The position numbers were made by a program, and so were the translations under genes. A stretch of DNA of 64,000 bases from Xanthomonas fragariae (GTDB taxonomy: Bacteria > Pseudomonadota > Gammaproteobacteria > Xanthomonadales > Xanthomonadaceae): assembly GCF_900183975.1 (NCBI RefSeq), contig NZ_LT853882.1, positions 3,651,501 through 3,715,500 on the forward strand. The letters run 5' to 3'. This document shows positions 36,808 to 45,374 of this stretch, piece by piece (positions within the stretch are counted from its first letter, which is position 1; each line of letters begins with the position of its first letter). Below the pieces are notes generated by a model that worked only from the letters and a program-made list of their open reading frames with translations, did no database searches and was not told where the DNA came from.

Positions 36808-37887
36808 ATGAATACACCTGCCGACACCACAGCCATCGCCGAGCAACAACGCCGCCGCATCGGTGGCGTGATCGGCTTCGGCGGGCTTGCCCTGCTCGGC
36901 GTGGCACTAGTGTTGTATGCGTGGCGGCTGCCACCGTTCGTTAGTGCCATCGAGCACACCGAGAACGCGATGGTAAACGGCCAGATCACGGTGATCGCAC
37001 CGCAGGTCAGCGGCTATGTCACGCAGGTGCCGGTGCAGGATTTTGCGCACGTGAAGCCCGGCCAGTTGCTGGCCAAGATCGACGACCGCATCTATGCCCA
37101 GCAACTCGAACAGGCCAAGGCGCAAGTACAGACTGCGCAAGCCAATCTCGCCAACTGGGAGCAGCAACGGCACAGCGCCGATGCGACGATTGCCGAACAG
37201 CGCGCAGCGCTGAGCAGCAACCAGGCGCAACGCGACCGCACCCGTTCGGCGTATGCGCGCACCCAGCAACTGGCCAGCCAGCAGCTGGTCTCGGAGCAGG
37301 ATCGCGACACCGCATTCGCTGCGCATGCGCAGGCCGATGCCAGCGTCGCGCAAGCGCGTGCCGCGGTGCAGGCCGCCGAAGAAAACGCACGTAGCGTCAC
37401 CGTCAATCGCGCCGCGCTGCAAGCGGCCGTCGCCAACGCGCAGGCCGCCGTGCGGCTAGCCCAGATCAACCTCGACAACACGCGCATTTTTGCCCCGCGC
37501 GATGGGCAGCTCGGTCAACTCGGCGTGCGTCAGGGCGCCTATGTCACCAACGGCACGCAGCTGATGTCGCTGGTGCCGGACACGCTGTGGATCGTCGCCA
37601 ACTTCAAGGAAACACAGATGCCCAGGATCCGTGTCGGGCAGCGCGCCAGCTTCAGCGTGGATGCGCTGGACAACGCACGCCTGCATGGCCGTGTGCAGTA
37701 GATTTCCCCGGCGGCCGGCTCGGAATTCAGCGTGTTACCGGCCGACAACGCCACCGGCAATTTCGTCAAGATCGCTCAGCGCATTCCGCTGCGCATTAGC
37801 GTCGATCCCGACCAACCGCTGGCGCCACGCCTGCGCCCAGGCATGTCGGTGGTGGTGGCGATCGACACTAATAGCGCGGTCGACTGA
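36808..37887 (+). pseudogene. HlyD/EmrA-type membrane-fusion protein, split by in-frame TAG
   Basis: The frame starts at MNTPADTTAIAEQQRRRIGG, has one membrane helix (about 18-38), the biotinyl-lipoyl-like VIAPQVSGYVTQVPVQDF, a long alpha hairpin (QAKAQVQTAQANLANWEQ) and the barrel region TLWIVANFKETQMPRIRVGQ. TAG at 37699-37701 (codon 298) truncates it, and the same frame then reads ISPAAGSEFSVLPADNATGN, ending 60 codons later at TGA 37885. Loss of the final barrel strands probably inactivates it. It partners the MFS gene upstream and is in frame with it. Confidence 0.8.
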
Positions 37888-37913
37888 GCCGACGCAGTCG
37901 CTATCATGCGGCG

Positions 37914-38215
37914 ATGTCTTCTTCGCCCTCACCATAACTGCGCTGGCAGTATCTGCGCGTCGACGAACCAAGCACCACGCAACTGTATGCGCTGCTGCGG
38001 CTGCGCTCGGATGTGTTCGTGGTGGAACAGCAGTGCGCATCTCCGGAGCTGGACGGGTTGGCCTCATAGCGCCCTACAACTCGGCGCGCAAGCGCATCTA
38101 CAAGCGTTCTATGCTGCACACGGTTTACGCCGTCTTCCGCAGCGTATCTGGCAGACGGCATCCCCCACATCGACATGCTGCGTCGTGCCGACGCCACCAC
38201 CCAGGAGCTTGCATG
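37914..38215 (+). pseudogene. elaA: ElaA-like GNAT acetyltransferase remnant
   Basis: The frame MSSSPSP is stopped by TAA at 37935 and resumes as LRWQYLRVDEPSTTQLYALL with SDVFVVEQQCASPELDGLAS, the N-terminus of ElaA-type GNATs. About 50 codons of the acetyl-CoA-binding middle are then missing. Fragments of the C-terminus occur in two other frames (QLGAQAHLQAFYAAHG and LADGIPHIDMLRRAD). The gene is therefore broken by a stop, a deletion and frameshifts. It overlaps the deaminase start by only a few bases. Confidence 0.75.
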
Positions 38216-38668
38216 ATCACCACTCCCGACTACCGCGCCCTGCTCGACACCGCCATTGCCGAAGCCCGCCTGGGTCTGGCCGAAGGCGGCATCCCGATTG
38301 GTGCGGCGCTTTATCACAACGATGGCCGCTTGCTCGGTTGCGGTCACAACCGCCGCGTGCAGGAAAACGACCCGTCCGTACATGGCGAGACCGACGCCTT
38401 CCGCAAGGCCGGCCGTCAGCGCCGCTATAAGGACACCATCATGGTCACCACGCTGGCACCGTGCTGGTACTGCAGCGGGCTGGTGCGCCAGTTCAATATC
38501 GGCACGGTGGTGGTCGGCGAATCGGTTACGTTCCAGGGGGGCATCGCCTGGTTGCGCGAGCATGGCGTCAACGTGATCGACCTGCAGAGCCAGGAATGCA
38601 TCGAGTTGCTCGATGGCTATATTTCAGCCAATCCGGATGTGTGGAACGAAGATATCGGCGAGGACTGA
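38213..38668 (+). CDS. Nucleoside/cytosine deaminase-fold protein
   Basis: A zinc-dependent deaminase of 151 residues, start ATG at 38213 with AGGAG eight bases upstream. The zinc site is VHGETDAFRKAG (His, catalytic Glu) and TLAPCWYCSGL (two Cys, PCxxC). The pattern is close to yeast-type cytosine deaminase and guanine deaminase homologues; exact substrate is unproven. It lies directly downstream of the broken elaA remnant on the same strand, and a flat region follows. Intact. Confidence 0.87.
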   Translation: MITTPDYRALLDTAIAEARLGLAEGGIPIGAALYHNDGRLLGCGHNRRVQENDPSVHGETDAFRKAGRQRRYKDTIMVTTLAPCWYCSGLVRQFNIGTVVVGESVTFQGGIAWLREHGVNVIDLQSQECIELLDGYISANPDVWNEDIGED

Positions 38669-39161
38669 GCAACCGGTGCAAGGCGGCCTGGCGACCGGTG
38701 TTTGCCTATGGCGACAAGACCAAGCATGGCCGCTGTTTTTTTGCAGGTCAGCCGGTCCCTGTTGCCACACGCTGTCACGGTCATTCGAGCAACCATCAAC
38801 ACCAGCGGTCATGGAAGTAAAAATGTGGGGGACCATGCTGCGGCGCGGCCGGTGGTGGTTGATACGGCAGCTGTTGCAGAGCGATTGGGCCAAGCCGCCT
38901 CGGACGATGCAGTGACCTCGCACATGCAGTTATTCGACATCGTGGCGCACTCGGATGCGCCGCCTGCGAGCGCAGCACTGGCATTGCCCGTGACCTCCAT
39001 GCACGCAAGCAACTCGGGCAGACATCCGACCAACACGCAGTGGCCGGCACTCATCGCTCCCTTCGCTCACGCCTACGCACAATCAGGCGCCATACAAATC
39101 CAGCGCTACAGCGCCAATCTGCGACAGGACCTACGCTGATCACAATGCCCGGTGATACACG
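38669..39161. other. Non-coding or decayed region
   Basis: One plus-strand frame stays open from 38702 to 39139 but has no family resemblance, no ribosome site and many low-preference codons, so I do not call it a gene. No repeats, RNA genes or promoter-like motifs stood out. Confidence 0.4.
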
Positions 39162-39187
39162 AAAGACCCATCATCTGGCGGGTCTTT
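39162..39187 (-). terminator. Terminator after hslU
   Basis: An 8-bp stem (AAAGACCC / GGGTCTTT) with a 10-nt loop, 35 bp past the hslU stop codon on the minus strand. T residues are within the closing arm. Confidence 0.75.
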
Positions 39188-39221
39188 GCCTATCCGATAC
39201 ACACGCTGCCGTGCAGCAACA

Positions 39222-40589
39222 TCAGAGGATGTAACGGCTCAGGTCCGGATCCTGCACCAGTTCGCCAAGCTGCGCGTCCACATAGGCCGCATCCACGGTG
39301 ACACTTTGCCCATCGCGATCCGGCGCCTCATAGCTCAGTACATCGAGCAAACGCTCCAGCACCGTGTGCAGGCGACGCGCACCGATGTTCTCTTGCCGCT
39401 CGTTGACCTGCGCGGCGATCTCGGCCAACCGCTCCACCGCATCCGCGCCAAAGGTCAGCGTCACGCCTTCGGTCTGCAACAAGGCTTCGTACTGCTTGAT
39501 CAACGCCGCCTTTGGCTCGGTGAGAATGCGTACGAAATCGGCCTTGGTCAGCGCAGTCAATTCAACACGGATCGGGAAGCGGCCCTGCAATTCGGGAATC
39601 AGATCGCTGGGTTTGGCCAAGTGAAATGCGCCTGATGCTATGAACAAGATGTGGTCGGTTTTGACCGTACCGTATTTGGTCGACACGTTGGAGCCTTCCA
39701 CCAACGGCAACAGATCGCGCTGCACGCCTTCGCGGCTGACATCGCCGCCGTTAGAGCCAGCTTCGCCACGCTTGGCAACTTTGTCGATCTCGTCGATGAA
39801 CACGATGCCATGCTGCTCGCAGGCTTCGATCGCCGCCGCACGCACGTCGTCTTCGTTGACCAGCTTGCCGGCCTCTTCTTCGATCAGCAGCGGACGCGCA
39901 GCCTTGATGGTCAGCTTGCGCTTCTGCGATTTTCCGCTCCCCAGGCTGGAAAACATCTGACGCAATTGCTGGCCCATTTCTTCCATGCCCGGCGGGGTCA
40001 TAATGTCCATGCCTGCGTTGACCGCGACGTCCAGTTCGATCTCGCGCTCGTCCAGCTCGCCATTGCGCAGCATGCGGCGAAACTTGATGCGGGTTTCGTT
40101 TTCTTGCGACGACGGCTCGTTGCGCGCCGCTTCCGGGTCGAAACCAATCCCGGCCGCACGCCGCGGCAGCAACGCATTCAGGATGCGGTCTTCGGCGCGC
40201 TCTTCGGCCTGATTGCGCACGCGCACCTTGGCCTGCTCGCGATACAACTTGACCGAGGTGTCGGCCAGATCGCGGATGATCTGCTCCACGTCCTTGCCGA
40301 CATAGCCCACTTCGGTAAAGCGCGTGGCTTCGACTTTGACGAACGGCGCGTTGGCCAGCGTTGCCAGACGTCGCGCGATCTCGGTCTTGCCGACGCCGGT
40401 GGGACCGATCATCAGGATGTTCTTGGGCATCACTTCGTTGCGCAGGTCTTCGGGCAACTGCATCCGGCGCCAGCGATTACGCAGCGCAATGGCGACCGCA
40501 CGCTTGGCATCGTGCTGGCCAACGATATGACGGTCGAGCTCCTGCACGATTTCGCGCGGAGTCATGGTGGCGGTATCGATGTTGGGCAT
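39222..40589 (-). CDS. hslU: ATP-dependent protease ATPase subunit HslU
   Basis: An AAA+ unfoldase that feeds substrates to HslV. The 455-residue protein has the Walker [16 protein letters not shown], pore-loop segment [18 protein letters not shown], Walker [12 protein letters not shown] and a C-terminal sensor/tail ending DLSRYIL. The ATG at 40589 (or 40565, [13 protein letters not shown]) fits the family. Together with hslV it forms the two-gene heat-shock protease operon; the spacer between them carries repeat DNA. Confidence 0.97.
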   Translation of the reverse strand: MPNIDTATMTPREIVQELDRHIVGQHDAKRAVAIALRNRWRRMQLPEDLRNEVMPKNILMIGPTGVGKTEIARRLATLANAPFVKVEATRFTEVGYVGKDVEQIIRDLADTSVKLYREQAKVRVRNQAEERAEDRILNALLPRRAAGIGFDPEAARNEPSSQENETRIKFRRMLRNGELDEREIELDVAVNAGMDIMTPPGMEEMGQQLRQMFSSLGSGKSQKRKLTIKAARPLLIEEEAGKLVNEDDVRAAAIEACEQHGIVFIDEIDKVAKRGEAGSNGGDVSREGVQRDLLPLVEGSNVSTKYGTVKTDHILFIASGAFHLAKPSDLIPELQGRFPIRVELTALTKADFVRILTEPKAALIKQYEALLQTEGVTLTFGADAVERLAEIAAQVNERQENIGARRLHTVLERLLDVLSYEAPDRDGQSVTVDAAYVDAQLGELVQDPDLSRYIL

Positions 40590-40700
40590 TGGGGATTCGA
40601 GATTGTTAAAAGCGGAGTAGGAAGGATCCAGGTGTCCGGGCGGCGATCAGAAATCAGGATTGCATTGGCAAATCCCCAATCCCGACTGCCGAATCCCGAT
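40590..40700. repeat. GGGATT-type intergenic repeat between hslV and hslU
   Basis: Contains TTGGGGATTCGAGATT at the left and CCCCAATCCCGACTGCCGAA plus CCGATTC at the right, in opposite orientations. This is the same degenerate repeat as near lpxR/dacC and mreC. It enlarges the usually short hslV-hslU spacer. Confidence 0.6.
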
Positions 40701-41252
40701 TCACAGCTCCTCAACCACCACATTGCGATTGGTATAAATACAAATATCGCCGGCGATGTTGATCGCTTCAGTTGCGATGGTCTTGGCATCGAGTTCGGTG
40801 TGCGCCAGCAGCGCGCGTGCGGCGGACAAGGCGTACGAGCCACCCGAACCGATCGCGATGATGCCGTCTTCCGGCTCGATCACATCGCCGGTCCCGCCGA
40901 TGATCAGCGAGGTCTCTTTGTCGGCAACGGCAAGCAATGCTTCAAGCTTGCCCAGGCGGCGCTCGGTGCGCCAATCCTTGGCCAGCTCCACCGCTGCTCG
41001 GGTCAACTGACCGTGTTTGTCGAGCTTGGCTTCGAACAACTCGAACAGCGTGAACGCGTCGGCGGCAGCGCCTGCAAAACCGGCCAACACCTGGCCCTCG
41101 CGACCGAGCCTGCGCACCTTGCGCGCATTGCCCTTCATGACGGTGTGGCCGAGGGTGACTTGGCCATCGCCGGCAACGGCGACACGCCCACCATGCCGAA
41201 CCGAAATGATGGTGGTGGCGTGAACGATATTGGGATTCTGGCTGGGGTCCAT
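40701..41252 (-). CDS. hslV: ATP-dependent protease peptidase subunit HslV
   Basis: The proteolytic core of HslVU, a dodecamer with N-terminal threonine nucleophile. Start at [20 protein letters not shown] (183 residues); after processing the Thr of the ATTI segment would be exposed. The family block [18 protein letters not shown] and the metal-site region [16 protein letters not shown] are present. Lies upstream of hslU. Confidence 0.96.
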   Translation of the reverse strand: MDPSQNPNIVHATTIISVRHGGRVAVAGDGQVTLGHTVMKGNARKVRRLGREGQVLAGFAGAAADAFTLFELFEAKLDKHGQLTRAAVELAKDWRTERRLGKLEALLAVADKETSLIIGGTGDVIEPEDGIIAIGSGGSYALSAARALLAHTELDAKTIATEAINIAGDICIYTNRNVVVEEL

Positions 41253-41632
41253 GAGTCCTCCGAGGGTTTCCAATGAGGTGGGGACGCCCCTGCCGGGTTC
41301 AAGCGCGCTGCGGCGATGCGACGCAGCCGGCCGGCTCACGCATGCCTGAAACACATCCCGCGACATCAGGTTTGCGCTCTTGGCGATGACGAGATGCCTT
41401 GATCACCGCCGACGCAGGTTGATGCAGCGCGCTCAGGCGCAAGACAGCAGGCGCTGATGCTCGCAGCCGGCAACGTTGGCAACGAATCAGTGCAGGCCGG
41501 CGGTTTTGAGCAGGTTGACATCACGCGTCATTTGCTTAAAGCCCCTGTCTCCTCGCAAGAGCGCTTCAAGAGCACTGATCCGCGCCTAGCAATATCTGCG
41601 CAAGATGGTTGCCCGCCCGTCACACCCACCAC
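41253..41632. other. Intergenic region between xerC and hslV
   Basis: About 380 bases with no credible gene. It should contain the hslVU promoter; I cannot point to a definite heat-shock promoter. Confidence 0.45.
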
Positions 41633-42550
41633 TCACTCAGCAGCTTTCTTACGCTTCGCACGCGGATGCGCGGCGTCGTACACCTTGGCCAGATGCTGGA
41701 AATCCAGATGCGTATAAATCTGCGTGGTGGCGATATCCGAGTGACCTAGCAGTTCCTGCACGCCACGCAGATCGCCAGACGATTCGAGCAGATGACTGGC
41801 AAAACTATGTCGCAGCATGTGCGGATGCACGTCCTTGAACATACCTTGACGCACTGCAAGTTGCTTGATGCGGATCTGCACCGCACGTTGCGAAATCGCG
41901 CCGCCGGCACGACCGGGAAACACGTGCGTTTCGGCACGTCCGCCACTGTCGCGTTGCCACTCACGCAAGGCGGTGAGCGCATGCGAGCCAACCGGTACCA
42001 GGCGCTGTTTTTCGCCCTTGCCCAGCACCATGACCAGGCCACTGTCCATATCCAGATCGCGCCAACGCAGCGCGCACAGCTCGCTCAGGCGCAAGCCGGA
42101 CGAATAAAATAATTCCAACAAAGCGCGATCACGCAAGCCCAGCAGCGCATCGGTCGGCACTTCCACCAGGCGCACGGCCTCGTCCGCGTCCAGCACCTGC
42201 GGCAATTTGCGCGGCGCTTTGGGCGCACGCATCGCCGCTGCCGGGCTGGCCGCAATGTGGCCGTGCTTGAGCAACCAGGCGTAATAACTGCGGCATGCCG
42301 ACAGCCGACGCTGCAGACTCTTGGGCGACAAGCCGCGGCGATGCTCGGCGGCGACGAACTGCCGCAATTGCTCACTATTGAGCTGCGCACTGTCCAGTTG
42401 TGCGACATCCCACTGCGCGCCATCTCCACTCTTCTGGTCAGCCACCCAACCCGCCAAGGCAGCAAGATCGCGTCGATAGGCGTCCAGCGTATGCGCCGAC
42501 ACCTGGCGTTCGACCTGCAAATAGGACAGAAAGTTTTCGACCGACGACAC
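41633..42550 (-). CDS. xerC: Tyrosine recombinase XerC
   Basis: A chromosome-dimer-resolving site-specific recombinase acting with XerD at dif. The 305-residue protein has an N-terminal SAM-like core-binding domain (SYLQVERQVSAHTLDAYRRD) and the catalytic R-H-R-Y set: GLRLSELCALRW (first Arg), HMLRHSFASHLL (His and second Arg) and TTQIYTHLDFQHLAKVY with the Tyr nucleophile. A Lys-rich C-terminus (RAKRKKAAE) follows. The classic order dapF-DUF484-xerC is kept. Confidence 0.96.
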   Translation of the reverse strand: MSSVENFLSYLQVERQVSAHTLDAYRRDLAALAGWVADQKSGDGAQWDVAQLDSAQLNSEQLRQFVAAEHRRGLSPKSLQRRLSACRSYYAWLLKHGHIAASPAAAMRAPKAPRKLPQVLDADEAVRLVEVPTDALLGLRDRALLELFYSSGLRLSELCALRWRDLDMDSGLVMVLGKGEKQRLVPVGSHALTALREWQRDSGGRAETHVFPGRAGGAISQRAVQIRIKQLAVRQGMFKDVHPHMLRHSFASHLLESSGDLRGVQELLGHSDIATTQIYTHLDFQHLAKVYDAAHPRAKRKKAAE

Positions 42551-42606
42551 GTTAGAGCCCCTGACAACGCGCCATCAGCGCAGCCACCCACTGCTGACCA
42601 CACGCA

Positions 42607-43293
42607 TCAACCCGCCCCGCAGCCGGCATCGAAGCGCTGCAATGCCACGTTCAGCGATTCGCCTATCATGCGCAGGAACAGCGTGCCCATACCGGGATAG
42701 AACCGGTTGGCATCGCTGCTGCCGACCGCAATCAGGCCGACGCCGGACAGCGGCAACAATGCAGTGGATTGCACCTGTGTTGCTTGCTCGGCGTACAGCA
42801 GTGCGTGTTTTTCAGCTTGCAACCGGCCGCAGATCGGTTCGCCACCGCTTAGGCAGTCGCGAAACGGCGCGAGGCGCGCGTCATCGGCGGCGATGATCTG
42901 CAGCCACTCTGCCTCCAGGCCGGCGACCGGCGTCAGCAACACCAGGCGCACCAGTTCGCCGTTGAAATCTTCCGCCAGCGAGGCCGCCATCGCCTTAAAC
43001 GTGTCGGCCGCGCTGGTCTGGCGCATCAGCGCCAGGGTGAGCTGATGCGTGCGCACCGCCAGTCGCTCGTTGTCTTGCGCATTGCTGCCTAACTCATGCA
43101 AACGCCGCGACAGCTCGCGATTCTTGTCGCGCAACACTTCGAGTTGATAGGTTGCCAACGAAGCAGTGGGGCCGTCGTCGCGCGGCACCAGCAAGCTGAC
43201 CGCCAGATCCGGGAACTGCTTGAGGAAGGTCGGGTGGCGTCGCAGCCACGTGGCGACCTCGTGCGCGCCGAATTTGTCCGTGTTCTCGCTCAT
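42607..43293 (-). CDS. DUF484 family protein
   Basis: A 228-residue GAF-like protein. The start is [20 protein letters not shown], chosen because its ATG overlaps the dapF TGA by one base (TGATG). Family blocks WLRRHPTFLKQFPDLAVSLL, a coiled-coil segment (LEVLRDKNRELSRRLHELG) and the C-terminal LIAVGSSDANRFYPGMGTLF are present. Role unknown, but it is regularly found between dapF and xerC. Confidence 0.88.
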   Translation of the reverse strand: MSENTDKFGAHEVATWLRRHPTFLKQFPDLAVSLLVPRDDGPTASLATYQLEVLRDKNRELSRRLHELGSNAQDNERLAVRTHQLTLALMRQTSAADTFKAMAASLAEDFNGELVRLVLLTPVAGLEAEWLQIIAADDARLAPFRDCLSGGEPICGRLQAEKHALLYAEQATQVQSTALLPLSGVGLIAVGSSDANRFYPGMGTLFLRMIGESLNVALQRFDAGCGAG

Positions 43294-44144
43294 CAGTTCC
43301 ATTCTCCATCGAAAACGAACACGGCCGGGCCGGACATCACCACCTCATGCTCATCCCCAGGCCAGCCGATAAGCAGCTCGCCGCCCGGCAACGACACCCG
43401 CACGTCGCGCTCGACGCGGCCGCGCTGCATCAGCACCACGGCGGCCGCACACGCACCGCTGCCGCAGGCCAGCGTCTCGCCGACACCACGCTCGAACACG
43501 CGCAGGCGAACATGCGTCGGGTCCACCACCTGGACGAAGCCAACATTGACCGAATTGGGGAACGCCGCATTCTGCTGCAGCAGCGTGCCCACGCGCTCTA
43601 CCGGCGCCGCATCCACGCGACCGACTTCGACCACCGCGTGCGGGTTGCCCATCGATACCGCGCCAAAGCGCAACGTCTCGCCGTGCACCGGCAGCGCGTA
43701 TTCCTCGCGCGCATGTGCAAACCCTGCCAGCGGAATCTGCGGGGGCGCGAATTGCGGCACACCCATCGCAACCGAATAGATGCCCTCATCCAGACGCTCC
43801 ACTGCGTGCGCAGTGAACGGGCTTTCGATGATGAACCGATCGCCTTGTGCGGTGCCGTCACGCACCAACCATGCCGCGACACAGCGCGCGCCGTTGCCGC
43901 ATTGGCGCGCGGCCGAGCCGTCGGAATTCCAGATGCCGTAGGCCGCTACTGCCCCGCTGCTACGCGGGGCTTCGATGGTCAGGATCTGATCGCAGCCCAC
44001 CCCAAAGTGGCGATCGGCCAAGTGCGCGACCAGCGCCGCATCCGGCGGCGGCGTGCCGTGACGCAAGTCCAGCACCACGAAATCGTTGCCGGCGCCATGC
44101 ATTTTGGTGAAGCGCAGACGCCCGCTGCTAGCCTCAGCGCTCAT
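43293..44144 (-). CDS. dapF: Diaminopimelate epimerase
   Basis: Converts LL- to meso-diaminopimelate for lysine and peptidoglycan. The 283-residue protein starts at [20 protein letters not shown]. The two catalytic cysteines are visible: [15 protein letters not shown] and [14 protein letters not shown]. The gene end overlaps the DUF484 start by one base and its start overlaps the lptM stop by 11 bases, so lptM-dapF-DUF484 are translationally coupled. Confidence 0.97.
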   Translation of the reverse strand: MSAEASSGRLRFTKMHGAGNDFVVLDLRHGTPPPDAALVAHLADRHFGVGCDQILTIEAPRSSGAVAAYGIWNSDGSAARQCGNGARCVAAWLVRDGTAQGDRFIIESPFTAHAVERLDEGIYSVAMGVPQFAPPQIPLAGFAHAREEYALPVHGETLRFGAVSMGNPHAVVEVGRVDAAPVERVGTLLQQNAAFPNSVNVGFVQVVDPTHVRLRVFERGVGETLACGSGACAAAVVLMQRGRVERDVRVSLPGGELLIGWPGDEHEVVMSGPAVFVFDGEWN

Positions 44145-44379
44145 TGCCGCTGCTAGCGGGATGGTTGGTGGTGGGCGCGGATTTGGTGTCGTTGTCGACC
44201 GGCGCAGCCGCTGGTGTGGACTCATCCAGCGATTGCGGCGCACCCGGCGGCGGCGGTGCGGGCTGGGCCTCCACCGGAACCGGCTTCTGCGGCATCACCA
44301 GCGGGCCCTTGTTGCCGCAGGCGACAAGCAGGACAAAGGTCGCACCAACCAGTGCGAGGCGAACAGACTGTCGGGACAT
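44134..44379 (-). CDS. lptM: LptM/YifL-like small lipoprotein
   Basis: An 81-residue outer-membrane lipoprotein; start taken at [21 protein letters not shown] with lipobox LVAC. The mature N-terminus [13 protein letters not shown] is the LptM (YifL) signature, which in E. coli mimics LPS binding and helps oxidative maturation of the LptDE translocon. A Pro/Ala tail follows. The place ahead of dapF is conserved. Confidence 0.87.
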   Translation of the reverse strand: MSRQSVRLALVGATFVLLVACGNKGPLVMPQKPVPVEAQPAPPPPGAPQSLDESTPAAAPVDNDTKSAPTTNHPASSGNER

Positions 44380-44461
44380 GATAATCATGGGCCGAAGTAT
44401 AGCCAGAACACCCTGACTGCCGTGCGCTCAGTGCTGCGCAGGCAGCGCACGTGGTGGCGGC

Positions 44462-44845
44462 TCAGGGCGCAGCCATAGCCAGATCGCCACCACGGCCATA
44501 CTGCCGATCGACAGGCACTTGAACCACTTCATGAACTGCGGTGTCTTCAAAAGCAGGGGGCTGCTCTATTGTCTCAGCCGCATCAGCGCGCCAAAGCTGA
44601 GGATCATGAACATGACTGTTGAGGGGCAGGTTGTCGTACGCCAGCGCAGAGGATGAAAACGGCATCGATGTGCCGTTCCGAGCCGGATGCGCGCCCGATC
44701 CCTGCGCCAAACTCACAGCAGATGCATCGGTACGACGGCGCTTAGTCGGTCGAGCAGCCAGTTCACTGAGGACGCCAGAGGGCAACGACGTTCCGGACGC
44801 AACGGCGCCTCGGCTCCCTGCCCGGCCAGCGGTCTGTTCTGGCAT
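44462..44845 (-). CDS. Uncharacterised Ser/Arg-rich protein, possible effector remnant
   Basis: A 127-residue product not recognised by family. The N-terminus is rich in Ser, Gly, Ala and Arg with few acidic residues. This composition is common in type III effectors. A basic cluster (RPTKRRRTD, residues 32-40) could act as a nuclear localisation signal. The C-terminus is acidic and mixed (ADAAETIEQPPAFEDTAVHE). It overlaps, in another frame, the end of the ORF at 44763-45089. A PIP-box-like element lies about 250 bp upstream. It could also be a broken 3' part of one larger gene, or a random frame. Confidence 0.35.
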   Translation of the reverse strand: MPEQTAGRAGSRGAVASGTSLPSGVLSELAARPTKRRRTDASAVSLAQGSGAHPARNGTSMPFSSSALAYDNLPLNSHVHDPQLWRADAAETIEQPPAFEDTAVHEVVQVPVDRQYGRGGDLAMAAP

Positions 44846-45089
44846 GCTTTGGTGAGCGCTTTACGCATGCGTCCGCCGATTGCTTCTCTTTGGCCTCAGC
44901 ATTTTTTTCGCTCCGCTCCATGATGGAAAAGACGGCTCGTTTCTGGATCTCGTCAAGCTGATGCAGCTCAGGGATATCTGCTGAACTCCGCCAGCTCTCG
45001 CGCATTGAAGCAAGTGATGACCTTGCTTCCAGCCTGGTCGAAGCGCTGTTGATCCAGCCCTCAAACATCGAGCATCGTGACCGATCCAT
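44763..45089 (-). CDS. Uncharacterised helical ORF, overlapping the next ORF
   Basis: A 108-codon frame from MDRSRCSMFEGWINSASTRL with alternative starts at MFEGW (45068) and MRESWRSS (45005). Residues 8-75 look helical and charged (LHQLDEIQKRAVFSIMERSE). The last 30 residues overlap the 44462-44845 ORF in a different frame. One explanation is a single ancestral gene with a frameshift near 44850 joining EKQSADACVKRSPK to MPEQTAGRAG. No family was recognised. Confidence 0.3.
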   Translation of the reverse strand: MDRSRCSMFEGWINSASTRLEARSSLASMRESWRSSADIPELHQLDEIQKRAVFSIMERSEKNAEAKEKQSADACVKRSPKHARTDRWPGREPRRRCVRNVVALWRPQ

Positions 45090-45090
45090 C

Positions 45091-45115
45091 GCAAACCCGG
45101 TGCGCAGATGGCGAA
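45091..45115 (-). promoter_or_regulatory. Imperfect PIP-box-like motif
   Basis: On the minus strand TTCGC, 15 bases, TTTGC. The HrpX-binding plant-inducible-promoter consensus is TTCGC-N15-TTCGC, so this differs by one base and has the correct spacing. It lies just upstream of the unrecognised ORF at 44763-45089. No good -10 hexamer at the expected 30-base distance stands out. Confidence 0.35.
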
Positions 45116-45337
45116 GGAGTAGCGGGTTTGCCGCACATCAACGTGAGCGTCTAAAGGACGTGCGCTGGCTCCGTTTGTCGCGTGACGGCTTGGGCCTTGA
45201 TGTCATCGGTTTCACCACGATGCGCAATGCAGAGCATCAGAACCTCCAGACGCGATCAAAAGCATCGCATCTTGACGTCTGTTTTGGTGGGGCAGATTCA
45301 AGCTGACCGATAAAATCCAAGGTCACATACTATTGCG

Positions 45338-45368
45338 ATTCCCAAATCCCCATCCTCCAATCCCAGCT
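45338..45368. repeat. GGGATT-type repeat after oligopeptidase gene
   Basis: CGATTCCCAAATCCCCATCC followed by TCCAATCCC, just past the stop of the oligopeptidase gene; same family as the repeats at 15826, 26985 and 40590. Confidence 0.55.
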
Positions 45369-45374
45369 CAAGAA

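Noticed and set aside
38702..39139. An open frame of 145 codons after the deaminase gene
   Set aside because: No family resemblance, no ribosome site and random-looking composition. Kept as a note in the regional entry only.
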